Below, piece after piece: positions 13,378-26,800 of a DNA stretch of 64,000 bases. The first letter of the stretch is position 1, and each line of letters begins with the position of its first letter. Location: positions 61,976,966 to 62,040,965 of the forward strand of contig OX393576.1 of the NCBI GenBank assembly GCA_947652605.1. Reading direction: 5' to 3'. The position numbers were made by a program, and so were the translations under genes. The notes below the pieces were generated by a model. It was not told the DNA's origin, did not search any database, and saw only the letters and a program-made list of their open reading frames with translations. Source of the stretch: Elmis aenea. Its lineage: Eukaryota; Arthropoda; Insecta; Coleoptera; Elmidae.

Positions 13378-13699
13378 TATAGTTGGCTTGTTGGCTATAC
13401 TCCTTTTTTTTTGTCATTCCAAATATAAAAAGGTTGATGGTTATTTTGAAGAATGCGCAAGCTATGAAGCTTTTTTAGCTTTTATTTAAAGACAAACTGG
13501 CTGTGAAAACAAAAAAAAAACAAGGTGTAAAACCTTTTAAAACTCATGTGGTACAAATTATCAAGATTTTTTAATTTGTTGTCGAGATAAATATTTAAAC
13601 ATAAGATAACAACAATATAGTCAGAATCAGCAGTTATGTAGTTGTCACTGCCCCCAAGTATTTTTTTCGGTGCTTTTGACTTACCTGCTATAGGAGCTA

Positions 13700-15401
13700 G
13701 GCCATCGTTTTGTATAATGTGTCGTTTAACAAAACAAAACTCAAGTTTGCAAATTTTTGTGTTGCACAAAATCGATTAAAAATGTGTTATTTCTTGGTAA
13801 AGAATAGCGAATCATACAAAAAGGGCGAAAGTTTGCTTTTATTTATCCGACTTAGTATCTCATCTCACAAGATAAGTGAGTTATCCAGCTTGAGAAAAAT
13901 AAATCACGTTCCAGATATTTAGAAAACTTTACTTTGCTTCCTAGAGTTTGAATATTGCAAAGGATTTGATTTATTATTGAAAAAACGACAGGCAGAGATG
14001 ATTAAGAAAGAATTTTGAATTGTAAATATTTTCACAGTTGGCCACGTAAGAATATTCTTGTAAAATCTTACGATTAACTTCGTAGGCCATGCTTTTGGTT
14101 TATTAAAACGTTAAATTTTGATATTAGATACACTCACTATAGTATTGCATATGTTGTACATTTAAGTTTAGTTTAATATGAGGAACTACGAATAGAGGTC
14201 TAAGTTTCTTAAAGTTCCGTTGTATTTGACTTGGAAGTTCTGTTTGTGTGCATTTACTAGTGTCTACTAATTTTAATGAAGAGAAAAACTTTCTTCATTA
14301 TGAAGGGCTGTGTGTATTTAGTATTCCCAAAGCTTATCTTAGTATTTGTTTTTTTACCTCTACATTTCTACATAATAACTTGAGCGTATATCACTTTACC
14401 TATGCATAACTAACTTTGTTCACAGATTTATAGAACACAATAATAAGACTTGTTGAACCTGGTTGTGTAATAATTGTTTTGCATAAAGTATCACATTTAA
14501 TATTATATTGGATATAATTTATTGCTATCTGATATTTCAAAGTTGTTTTAATCTTCAGGTTACTGACAAAAAACCTAAATTCATTATTCAATAATTTATT
14601 GGCGATTTGTTCTCGTTCGGGGCTCTAATTTTAACTCGTAAGGGCTGATTGGTAGTCTTGAACAAAATATTGGACAAATTGATTGCGAAATTAAATTAGG
14701 GATGCTTTTTGTATTGCAAATTTTTTGATTAGGAAAGTAAGGCAGAGGAAGAATGTATTTATAAAAGAATACATTTGCCGTTGTATTTGAATGTTGCGAC
14801 GTGTAAAAAAAACAAATTTGTGGAAAATGTTTTAAATTTTTACGTGCAAAACGGTAAGCAATTTCAATGACGTTTTCAATTTTTTTTAAATTCAATAACG
14901 CTTGTAAACAAACTAAATACAGATAAGTCACAATGACTGTGCTTAAAAAAATTTATTTATAAAGTTTGATCCGTATTATCGTTCACATTTTTAAATAATG
15001 ATGAATAGCTCATAAAAACTGTTGCCTCGCAGGATTATGGGGACAATTGTGATTTAGATTAAATTCTGACAGCTTAATTCTAGTTTAGTCCCCATTAGGC
15101 ACGTATGATACATTATATTATTATTTATACATGTAACTGCCAGTTGATAAGCGGTTTTATCTAAAAAGCTCGTTCATTGATACATTTATCAAACTTTGCA
15201 AGCAATTTAATGCATCTATTAAGTATTTGTGTATTATTTCAACGGTATATACATAAAATATGCGGACATGTTATAAAAATTATACGTATAAATATTTCAT
15301 ATATTACAATAAACCTATAATTTGCTCATAATTTTCGCCATATAAAGCAAATGTTTAAAGCAGCCTAGTAAAAAGGTAAAAATATCAAAAACGATGATAT
15401 A
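13700..15401. other. Non-coding AT-rich DNA
   Basis: No recognisable gene. Open frames here, including a 111-codon one on the minus strand at 14596-14931, have AT-driven composition and no family motif. Confidence 0.45.
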
Positions 15402-16463
15402 CAGGGTGTTGCATGACCAAACTCCCAAACTTAAGCAGCATGTTCCTTGAGTCAATTTGAGCAAAAAATAAACCATAGTTCAAAACTCAATGGTTATCGA
15501 GTTATAGACCTTTAAACTTTATAAAAACAGGTCAATTTGAACATAAAAAAGCATGAAAAACAGCTTTTATCTTCTGAAATATTGATTTAACAAAATGGTT
15601 TTTATAAAAAATGCATCGCTAGCTTTTTTGCGCTTTATGGTATACTCGATTTGGTTTTGTTTTTTACGGTTTATTTGCTATGGGAACCAACCTAGATATT
15701 TTAAATAGAACACACTGTATATTATTACGTTTTTGAATTCCTCTTTAAATGTACGTTATAAAATATGAAGGTCATATAGGCCAAGAATTAACCGTTTTCG
15801 AGTTTTTTTTTTCTCGAAAGTTTTGAGCAATATAGTACTTTCAAAAATTTTCAATATTTAAGAAATGTGTGGTGACAATCAAAATTTGTTTGGAAGTCAT
15901 GCTTCCTATAAACCTTGTACACAATTTGTTAAAATTTTGAAATTTAATACAGCGTCTGTTACTTTTGATCGAATCGTTGAATTCTTAAATAGGTACATAC
16001 TTGATATTTTTAAAAGTGCTACATTGCTCGAAATTTTCGAGAAAAAAATTAATTACTCGAAAACGGTTAATTTTAGGCCTAAATAACCTTTCATATTTCA
16101 TAAGAATCATTTAATGAGGAATCCAAAAATGTAATAATATACAGGGTAGGGTGTTCCATTTAAAATAACTAGGTTGGTTGCCATAGCAAATAAACCGTAA
16201 AAAAACAAAACAAAATCGAGTCTACCATAAAGCCCAAAAAAGATAGCAATGCATCTTTTATGAAAAATATTTTGTTGTTAAAGCAATATTTTAGAAGATA
16301 AAAGCGGTATTTCATACTTTTTTATGTTAAAATTTCCCTTTTTTTATAAAGTTTAAAGGTCTATAACTCGATAACTATCGAGTTTTGGACTATGGTTTAT
16401 ATAACATTTTTTGCTTAAATTGACTCACGAAACATGCTCCTTAAGTTTGGTCGTTTGGACATG
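15402..16463. mobile_element. Foldback element, ~1.06 kb palindrome
   Basis: The left end CAGGGTGTTGCATGACCAAA is mirrored at the right by CATGTCCAAACGACCAAACT (reverse complement). Inverted similarity continues inward for about 450 bp per arm, including a TAACCGTTTTCGAGT segment near the centre. TA flanks both ends (15400-15401, 16464-16465). A second internal tip-like sequence (TATACAGGGTAGGGTGTTCC at 16141) and its mirror near 15700-15715 suggest the arms were assembled from a shorter element. No coding capacity. Confidence 0.85.
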
Positions 16464-17154
16464 TATTATAAATAATCAATAATAAAATTTATTTACCATT
16501 GATTTTTAATAAGAACTGGGCTATCAAAAACGTTATATTTTTCACGTATAAGTTTTGTTTATTGTTTAAAAGCTGAATGTTCAATTAGAACCATGTTAAT
16601 ATACCAATTCAAAATAGTAACTACATAATGGTCAAATACTACGCCTACTTTAATAATTAATGTCTTAATAAAGCCGATGTTTTTAATTATTAATGAACAT
16701 TAAGTTGTTTAGGTCTTGCTCAAGTAATTTCGGTTTGTCGTGCTATGATGTTGAAATTGAAATTAATTAAATCAAATTCGGGTACACTTAATGATTATGT
16801 ATAATGTATAATGGTTATGTCACAAATTAACTGCAAATGCGTTCTACATATTTTTTGACCTCCTTAAACTTTAACATAGTAAATGAAAAAGAATATACAA
16901 TTGTTGCTGCAAATGAATAAAAATTTATTCACCTTTTCTTGTGTATCAATGTTCATATTTGGCTTTAATTATTTGTGGTAGTATGCTTACTTATTTCGAT
17001 TAAATAAGGTACTCGAGGAAATATAAGATTAAAGCTATTTTATCATTTTATTTAAGTAAAATAAGATAGTGCTGTACAATTCATGCATTTAATGCTCTAA
17101 CATAATCAATAATTACAATTGAAGAGTGAGAGTATGTACTAAGTTTTACAACAT
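16464..17154. other. Non-coding AT-rich DNA
   Basis: Nothing recognised. Confidence 0.4.
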
Positions 17155-17534
17155 TAGGGGTGGCCTCGGTATTTTGCCAGATTTTGGGAGCCGGCCCTGC
17201 ACATAGTCGACTCGAAACATATCATAAAATGCTATTTTTTGGGGTATTTTGAAACATACTTTACATACTAATTATTACAACAGGCATATATATTGATTAG
17301 CAACGTAATATTTGCTGCTGTTAAAATAAAAATTATTATCTAATATTTTGCACCAAATAGTAACAGGAAAAAATATTACACTTAATTTCGAAAACTGAAC
17401 AAACGTATCTTGAATTTTTAATAGTTTTCTCAAAATTATTGAACTGAATCTTACAAATATAGTTGCTTTAAATTTTATTTGCGTTCGAATTTATTTGACC
17501 GGCCCCAACACAACTTCAGGTGAGTCCACCCCTG
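17155..17534. mobile_element. Possible hAT-type MITE
   Basis: Ends TAGGGGTGGCCTC and, reversed, CAGGGGTGGACTC. Both arms also carry a GGCC patch about 30 bp in. The tip resembles hAT CAGGGGT termini, but an 8-bp target duplication is not evident. Confidence 0.55.
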
Positions 17535-17736
17535 AACAATACACAACAACATTTAGCTTATTTGACAGTGCGTTGTTTGCAATAAAACTGTGTGATCTAG
17601 AAGTGTGTAGTACCATAGTTTTTTTTTAAATACTATTACTCTTTTCGCTAATCTACGTTGCAGACAAATATTTGTTGAAATTTAACATAGGAACTATAAG
17701 GAGTATTATTACACATTTGGAATTTAGGTGGAGAAT

Positions 17737-17872
17737 TTATGCATCTTCTACGCTACGGCGTCTTCGTCCTGGACCACCAGCAAAGTTGGCTGCTGCGAGA
17801 CCCATTAGGTGTTTGGCTGCTTGAGATCCCGAGAAGCCACGACCTAGACCCAAATCCAGGCCACGTTTCGAA
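17737..17872 (-). CDS. DH31: DH31 coding exon 3: mature hormone
   Basis: Acceptor TTACAG at 17873-17878, stop TAA at 17739-17737. This exon carries the KR cleavage site, the entire 31-residue hormone, the amidation glycine and the RRRR site. Gly at hormone position 7 and Phe at position 27 are the main differences from the common insect form, and match my recollection of the Tribolium peptide. The whole active peptide in one exon is usual for this family. Confidence 0.97.
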
Positions 17873-20800
17873 CTGTAACACATAAAAATATTTTAGTCAA
17901 TAGGCCTCAAAATATTTGGTTAACTCGCACACATATTGCTTGGCAAAAATTGTGGAAGAGTTTTGTGAATGTTTTTTTATTGATTAATTTAGGGTAAATA
18001 AAATGAATCAACGTTTCGTTCCCCACTGTAGGGGACATACTCAATTTTTTTTTAAAGCAACACTTTTTTGTTTTTGTGGGCACTAGTTTACTTAACAATT
18101 TTTTGGTGAAGCAGTTACGGTCAAGTGAAGAAAGGTTCTGAAGACGTACTCTACGACGACGGTAGAAACGTCGTTAACTTGAAATATTTAAGCACTTTCA
18201 TTTTTAAAACCGAAAAGATTAAATAGAGATCAGACTTTATGTCGAATTAAATTAATCATTAAAGTTTATTAAAAACGAAGCAAAATGATTAAAGCTATTA
18301 ATAAAAGTGCAATAAAATAATGGCTCGACCATTAAACCAAACTTAGATAATGTACTAAATAGTTTATACTAAAACTTTAAGTCGGTAATTTTTCTTCGGC
18401 AACATCCAAGGCAAGAGTTGCGTAATACTGAAACTCTCCAAGTTTCTTCAATAAATCTAAAACAACTTATCTGCACAGAATTGACTCTTACGTCTCCAAC
18501 CCAATAATTAATACATTAATGTTGCTTTGTTCAGGGCCTTAGATGTGCAGTATATTGTAATACTAGTACGAAAAACTCTACGACTCAAATTATTTGAAAA
18601 GTATTGCCATTTCATGGAAAATTTACAGTTAATTTTACAATCTCGTTTTATCTCCAACGTGATTTGATTTATTTTAATGAATTAACATTGATGAAAACAC
18701 GTTATTAATTTGCAACGATATTAATTTTCATTGTCAGATTAAATATGCAATTATAACTTATAGCTGGGCACATAATTGTACTAAAAGTTCTCATTTTTAT
18801 GAATACAAATGAAAGTTATTTATTATGGATGCTTTGGTACTTCCAGGAGAGAGTAAAAAAAATGTTTCTAATTAAAGTCGCATATGCACAGAAACGGATT
18901 TACAAATGTGTGTGGTATAATTTGCAGAATTAGAACAATTATGTGATACAGCAAGGAACGTAGTATAATATTTCAAATCATATAAGTTTAAATGAAACGC
19001 AATTGTTTGTGTAATGCTTGACTTGTTTGAATGATTTCCTTATTAATATGGTTAGGTTTAATTAAAGATCTCTTTTTTTTCTTTAAGAACAATCTGTTGT
19101 GGAAGTTTTAGACTAGTTCAGAGTCTTTCTTTCCTTTGTCAGTAGCAATCATATTCGATAAGATTGTTACTGACGAGAGAAGAGAGTCTTAAACTTCATA
19201 CGAAAGATAAGTGATTTTTAACAATTAAAACTAATTATTTTAACAATTGTTTGTATGCTAGTGTATACGTGTATTTAAACACTAACACACAACTGATGTG
19301 TGTAAAAACGCTGGTTTCCTAACATTTTCATATTATCTGCAGTAAAACGAATTATCATGTAATTTTATAAATACAATTTAATACTGTTATTGTGGCAGCC
19401 ATAATCGTATTAAATGTTAATGGACTCTATCAACAAATTAAATCAAAAAGTAATAAGTTTATGTTGTTGTTGAAAAACAATTAGTATAATGAAATTTAAA
19501 TTATGATAGTTTGCATTAGCTTTTCAAGTTTATAACATACAGAAAATTGTATTCGGTCAACTAATTATTCATAATTAAAAAATACCCAATCTTCTTAATA
19601 AGAACAATCGGTTCGTTACAAGTTTTGAGACCCATAGACACTATTAAAAGTAGGGACGTGAGTCTTAAGACAATTTAATATTTCCTTCAAGTAACGAATT
19701 ATATCTGAAATAAATCACTTAACTAAATCAAACATTTATTATAATTACTTCGTTTTGAATGAAAAATAACAAAAATATTTCAGAAAGAAAATATTTCTAC
19801 TACGTGGGGGTTGATGGTGTTTAATGAAATATCTTCAACTTTATAAATAATTAGAAACGAACTTTGGACTTTTGTAGGCCTAATGTAGGAAGTTCCAGAC
19901 CCCCAAGATATTTATAATGTTCTAAATTTTGTTGGCTATTGGTGGATGCAATACAATTTGACGTTGGAATCGTGGTTAATTGTGGATTCCCTCCAATTTG
20001 TTTTGTGTACATTTGGGGTCAAAAGTAACAGTGTTACAACCAACCCCAATAATTGTTTTCACTTGCAAATGTTTACTCTTAGCACGTAATTGGTGGTTTT
20101 CTTCGTAGATGAGAACATATTACACTTGTCGGATTAATTTTCCAATTTGTAGTATATTTTGTTTCACACTTTTGAATATTTTTTCATTTTGCTAATGTGT
20201 ATTTTGGAATCAAATAATAATTTTGTTGATGAATACTAATATATTTACCCACTACTTATGAGCTGTGCAAATTATTTTGCAACTTACCCAACGTTGAGGT
20301 TGGAAGTAACAGCTGTCTTACTACAGAAAAAACAAATTTCTCACATATGCTTTACGAAACATATGAAATAAATATCTTGGAAGGAAGACTATCATGAAAT
20401 CAATTTGGATGTAAAAAACTCGTTATAGATACTCTATGAGAAATTAAATAAAAACAAAATAAAATTCTTTAGTCCCCGGTCTTCCCTACCCATTTAAATA
20501 AAATTTGATGCGCCCAGAACGAATTAGTCTTGTTGCAAGTATGTATCTACAAGTGCACATGCGATAGACCCCAAAACCTTTTATTACTCTTAAGTTAAAT
20601 TTATTGACAAAGCCACCAAGACGACACAATGAATTATTTTGTGGTTGTTTATGTATATTTCACGTGATTTTTACGTCATCGTGTAGCGTACATCGCGAAC
20701 TGTACACATTAATTTGTTGTGTAAGCAAGCAGAATTAGAAAATATTGATGTAGGACAACCATAAAAAGTAACATCACACAAATTGACCGAATTGAGACCT

Positions 20801-23800
20801 TACAAGCACAAAAACGTCTTGTTGAATATCGGCTATTTAATGGCATGCATACCTATATGAAATGATTTACTATCAGTAATCGCGATTGCCTAGGAATTTA
20901 TAGCACCGTAAATTAATAATATCACGTTGGTATAAGCCAAATAAATCCAGTAAATCGCTAATAATAAAATGCGATGTGTGTTCTGTTTTACAAGTCGTTA
21001 ACTATTGTTTCATACCTAATAATAATTTTTAATGTATTCTTAGCTTGCTAAAGGGCATAAAGATTCAATATATTTTGCTATTAAATTTTATCTGCTTCTA
21101 AATATTTATAACACTAGGAAAGTATTGTAAAGATTTTAACGGATTTACATGTCTTGAAGTGATTTGTACGCATTTGACTATTATCTTAGCAACACGCACG
21201 CGTGTCTGAAGGGTCCGAGTCCGAAATAATTAAAATTAAACATCGATAAACCATTAAAAGTAGATTAAATGAAGTATACAGGTATGTATGTTCAACGACC
21301 TAAGACGTTACAACAAAATACAGGGTGTCCCAAAAGTTACCATCTATTTTGGTAAATAGAAGTGTAATTTAGAACATTTTTATTTTGGTGCAATGTTCAT
21401 TATTATACAAATTTATGTAGGGTGGTGGACATGTACTCAATTTTGGATACTTGAGTTTTCAAATTGCAAAAATAAGAATTTGAGACGTTATCTATTTCTT
21501 TTATTGATACCATTCGAGAATACTGAACATCTGTACAACAATATTTTTGTTCTTATGTGATTTACTTAAAACATTTGGTTTGCTAAAAAAATTCGCACCA
21601 ATGATATTTAACCTCGCACCCGACCACCAAAAGTGTGTTTTGTTGTGATTGTTGTTAAGCCAGGCAAGTCTAATTAATAGGGTTTTATTTTGTTACTGAG
21701 TGCATTACAAACTTTTTATTTAGTTTTTTGTTATTTAGACATGTGTAAGACTACTACTAAGGCGTTCCTATTTAAAATTTTCTTAATTTGCATTTTTAAA
21801 GCTTGGTGTTCAATACTGGATTACAAACTTTAGTTTAGTTCCAATGTTGGACACTCTGTCCAAATCAAGCAATTTTGAAGTAAACGTAGATTTCTCTGAT
21901 GTATTACTAGTAAGCCCATGACAAATTGATAGCTATCACTTTCGATGTTCTCAGCTGCATATAACCAATTTTGGACACTGGTGTCCATTATTGGCTGTAC
22001 CTGGTGTCCATTATTGGTAATAAATAAAAAAATTAGGTGATAATTCTAACATGAATTTGTGAACCTTACATGTACATTCAACACTGATTAGTTCACCCAC
22101 TAAGTCCAACAATTAGGTATCATCTACATTCAATAATATCCAATAATCTAAAAATCTGAAATGTTCCATTTTAAAAGCGTCGTTTTTTGACCAAAGTCTT
22201 CACAAAACCGATCAGCAACAAAAAGAGACTTCCATTTCTGGTTACATCTGAGACTTGGCAGCAATGTTTCAACAAAATAGTGGAAGAAAGGTACTTAAGG
22301 AGAAAAATAAGGAAATTAGAAAACAAGAGAGGGAAAGAAGAAAAAAATATTTAAAAAATAAAATTAAAACAAACAATAAAAAGCAGAAAAGAATGATACA
22401 AAAATGGATTGGATATGCTACAAATGTAACATAGTTTAGAGAGATCAAAACTTTTTGGAACTAAAAGCAAAGTGGCTTCAGTGCATATCCTGTCAAAACA
22501 GAGCACATAGCGCATGTATTAATAAAAAATATATTTAGAAAATTAGCATTAATAAATCTGGTGAAGAATATTCGTATGAAAATTGTAACGCAACAAATGA
22601 AGTAGCGATTCCGATTACGAAGTGTAAGAACTAATTTTGTGTTAAACCTAAACTTAAAAATTATATGTGTGCAACTAATTCTAATAAATAGTTACAATTT
22701 ACAAATTATTCTTATTCTATAATCTTTTCATTTCGTAATATCCATTAAACTGTCCAAATTAGAAATTGGTCATCTTGGTGGTGTTCAATCTGAGTAAGTG
22801 ACATATGTAAATTTTTTGTGATTTTTTGAAGTAAGGCCATTGCACTATTTATTTTAGTTATGTATTAAATTTGGGACACCCTATATAAACTTGCAATTTA
22901 TTTTTACTTCTAGTAAAGTTCTTTTTCTCAGTTAAGGTGTTATAACCAAGTATCGAACAAAAAAAAAATCCATTAAAGCTTACAGTTGCAGTTTTTTCTC
23001 CACGATTTTACGGATTAAGCGACGCTGATTAACACATTAATATCACGGAAATTAATGTGAGACCAGTTAAACAGTCGATAGCATAAATTTTTATCTAATC
23101 ATCTTCAGTTATAATTTCGCTGATATAGTTAAAACAACTATCATGAAAACGCTAATACTTTATAGTATAGTAACTTAAAAAAGCTATTAATAAATCGAAT
23201 TAGTACTTTAGTTGGCTAGTAAAGAGAGCAGGTGTTTGAAAAATTTACGATGAAGCAGGTGGTTAAAAATGTTTAATAAAACAGATTAAAGGTCGATTCG
23301 CATTATACGGAACGTCAACGTCACGTCACAGACCGGCAACGTCACGTCAAATTTGCTATCTATTCACACTATACGTCCAGTAACCAGCAACGTCACGGAA
23401 ATAGTTCCCGCGCTACCAGTCGTTGGTGTTTACTTTGTTGGTTAGTTTTGTCATAATGCCGAAATTCAATAAAAAAAAGTTAGCAATGGTTGCATTAATT
23501 TTGGATGAAGAAGAGAACTGCAACCGAGCTAAAAAAATGTGGGTACGAAAGATGTTTATGACGAGAAAATACGAAGGAGAATACCACACATTATTTAGGG
23601 AATTGGAAGATGATGAAATTTCCTTTTATAAGTACTTTAGAATGTCTCAAGATCAGTTTTATGTCCTTTTATCTAAATCTAAATCTTCAGCGCCCTACGT
23701 GATTGTAGGAGATGAAGCCTTTCCACTAAAAACCTACTTAATGAGACCTTATCCTGGTTCTGCAATAAACGGGGATACAGATAAACAACTTTTTAACTAT

Positions 23801-26800
23801 AGACTATCGCGAGCTAGGCGAGTTTCGGAAAATGCTTTTGGAAATTTGGTTCAGAAATTTCGAATCTTTTTCAGAAGTATAAATTCTTTGCCCGAAAATG
23901 TGGATAAAATAATATTAACTACCTGTATTTTACATAATTACATTAAAGATAACATCCCGATAGCTCGACATTTAGACAATCAAGAAGGAGAACCTAATTG
24001 GAGAAATCTACCAAGGCAAGGCGGAAATGCCCACGCTTCTGCATTTCAAGTACGTGAAATGTATAAAACTTTTTTTAATTCTGCTAATGGAGCTCTACCG
24101 TGGCAACGTGATAAGTTTTGAAATAATATTTCTTTGGGATCGCAAATATACCTGTACTTTTGATAATAAATGGAACTAATATAGTACATACCTGTCGTAT
24201 TTAATTCTTTTCCTATTTTCAGCCATATTTTGTCTTTATGCAGGTTGTCACTGTATTTTTTATTTGACATATCATACATTTCTTCGTACTCTCGGACAAG
24301 CTCTATTAATTTTTCGTCATCCATCTTTTGATAATTTTATTTAACACGGCAAAAAACAAAGCATCCACAAGCAAACATTGACTGGCCGTTGCCGTTGCCA
24401 CATTCACACTACTAGAACGGCACAGGAATCAGGAACGGACAGGCAACAGCACGGACCGTCACGTCAAAATATTCTTCTCGAGAAATCTTGACGGTCCGGT
24501 ACGTTGACGGTCCGTGACGTTGCCTATCTATGTGAACATACCAATACAAAATACATTGTAGAATATTTTGACGTGACGTTGCCGGTCTGTGACGTGACGT
24601 TGACGTTCCGTATAATGCGAATCGACCTTTACTCGCTAAATAAAGACCGTATGCGAAGTATTTGACATAATCCTTAATATTCACGATTATTGTACTTTTA
24701 CGACCCAAAAGTAAATTAGAGAAGTTAGATATAGCTGTGAGTGTACTAAACTTAAAATTTTCTTACATGCAATTTTCGTTTGTAATTTATGGGCACTTTT
24801 ATCTTTAGTATCGAGTTTTATTTTCAATTCGAGATATTTTATTGCTTTTATATAATTTCTTGAATTAGTTAACTGATTCGTTTATATTTATGTATATTCA
24901 TTCATTTTTCAAGTGATTAAAGCAATATTGTAATTTAAGTTTTATAAGTTTAGCTATGGAGAAAGTGGCCCTTTTATTGTATGTAATTAAAATACTTACG
25001 CATTACACGTGACGATAATAGAAAAGTTTTAACGTTTAATGTGTATAGTGGGCTGCCTACGAGTCTGCAACGTTTAAACGCGTTATGGCTGCGAGTGGAA
25101 CCTCAAAACCCAAACTTGCCTCAGAAATACTCACATAATAATTGGAAATAATGTACAGATAAATTTATTCTGAAAGCCAAGAATTAGGCTAGTTAAGATC
25201 TAACATTTATTTCGTTATATTTTCGAACTGAATGATTTTTAAGAATTTAAAGAGAGCTGGCTCTTTTCGTGTATGTAAAAATTAAATGGCTACTGAAGTG
25301 ATCCTTAAAATTAAATAGTCCTGGAGTTGAGCAAACTAATGTTTCTTAAAAAAAGTTCGCATTAACCGGGTTTATAGAATTTCACTACCAAACAAAAGGA
25401 ATGAGATGTTTCTTCAAGATAAAAAGTTTTATTGCACTTTTTGTTTCAGAGTCTTTTGTTGTTGAAGAATTTCGTAAATCGTGCGATTTACAGCCTTTAT
25501 ACTTATTTTGTTGCAGCATTTGTCGTATGCAGTTATGTGTGAACTGTCAAACGTGCCGAATAACATTTTTCTGTTGCTGTTTAAAGGAAATTTTAGTCAA
25601 AGCGCTTTAATCTTTTGTAGAGCTTATGTTGTTGGTGCACTTTTGTCTTACCCTTTATAACTAAAGATATTTTGAAATCATCACTTTGAAAACGTCAACA
25701 CGCAGAGATTTAAGGATAACCGATTTTAAAACTTGACTTAAATTTTAAACGTAAGTTTTTAAAACGTGCCCAAATTTTGTTACTACGCCAGTAAAGTATT
25801 GCTTAAACATGAGTTTTTTAAATTATTTATAAAATAAGGATTGCAACTTCAGTTAACAGAAAAGAATGGCTAAGAGATCTGGAACTACTAGGAATATCTG
25901 GGAAACTAATATCACTGCTAGAAATAACCCTGAATAACACATCAGCAAAAGTGAGATTCCAAGGAATAGCAACGGAATCTTTAAAAGTAAATAAAGGTGT
26001 AACACTATCTCCAACCATATTTATTAGAAGACGTATTACGAAGAGGAAAACTATATAAGAAAACATTATAATCAACAATATATCCAAAGAAACAAAAGTA
26101 GATGTAGTTAAAAAAGAAGTCACACCAACATTATTATACGGAAGCGAATCATGGACACTTACAAAAAGCAACTTAAGTAGAATAAATGCAGCCGAGATGA
26201 GGTTTTTAAGAACAATCGAGAGAAAGACAAAACTAGACAAAATAAAAAACGAGACATACAGAGAAACACTAAAAATAAAGTCAATAGAATCTAAGATATG
26301 AGAAAGACAATTAGGATGGTTAGGTGACATTAACAGAATGACAGATGAAAGATTAACAAGGAAAACGTACGAAGCAAGGACGCAGGGAAAAAATAAAAGG
26401 GGTCGACCAAGAAAAACTTGGAAAGAAGGAGTAAAGAAGACAGCGCAAGAAAAAGGTATTGAATGGGAGGACGTAAAGGAGCTGTCTCAAAACAGAGCGG
26501 GATGGAAAATAATAGTTAGCAAGAAAGAAAGTTAACCGAAAGTCTTACACCTAACGGTAAAAAGACTAATGATTAAATTTAAAATATATATATATATATA
26601 TAATCAACCTCATACAAATAATAGCGTATGCTGACGATATAGCAATCATAGGGAATAGAAGACTTTATAAGAGCTATAGATCAACTACACAAAGAGGCAA
26701 ATAAATGAAGAAAAAACAAAATATATAAAGATAGGAAGAAAAAATATGCATACCCAGAACAATCTAAAACACAAGAATATACTTTCGAGGGAGTCAATAC

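Larger units (their letters stand above)
11577..13690. mobile_element. CAGGGTGGTCC repeat element, split by a nested transposon
   Basis: An outer repeat starts at 11577 with CAGGGTGGTCCAAATTCAAT, preceded by TA. It runs to 11896 and resumes at 13378. The resumed part matches 30520-30760 in order and orientation. The right terminus, seen in the sister copy as a reversed GGACCACCCTG at about 31497-31507, is missing here, so the right end (about 13690) is approximate. No transposase belongs to the outer element. Confidence 0.75.
23289..24629. mobile_element. PIF/Harbinger DNA transposon, internally deleted
   Basis: Long inverted ends begin AAGGTCGATTCGCATTATAC at 23289 and are mirrored at 24565-24629. 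Both arms are rich in the motif CGTCACGTCA, with further copies spaced inward on the right. The element encodes two convergent genes, a HARBI1-like nuclease (plus) and a MADF-domain protein (minus), the standard two-gene plan of this superfamily. Target-site copies resemble TWA but are not identical. Confidence 0.88.

Noticed and set aside
14596..14931. 111-codon minus-strand frame
   Set aside because: AT-driven composition, no motif, no splice context; expected by chance at this length.
17737..17872. Antimicrobial or structural Gly/Ala-rich peptide
   Set aside because: The KR site, exact 31-residue spacing, Pro-Gly-Arg amidation signal and two matching upstream exons make it DH31.
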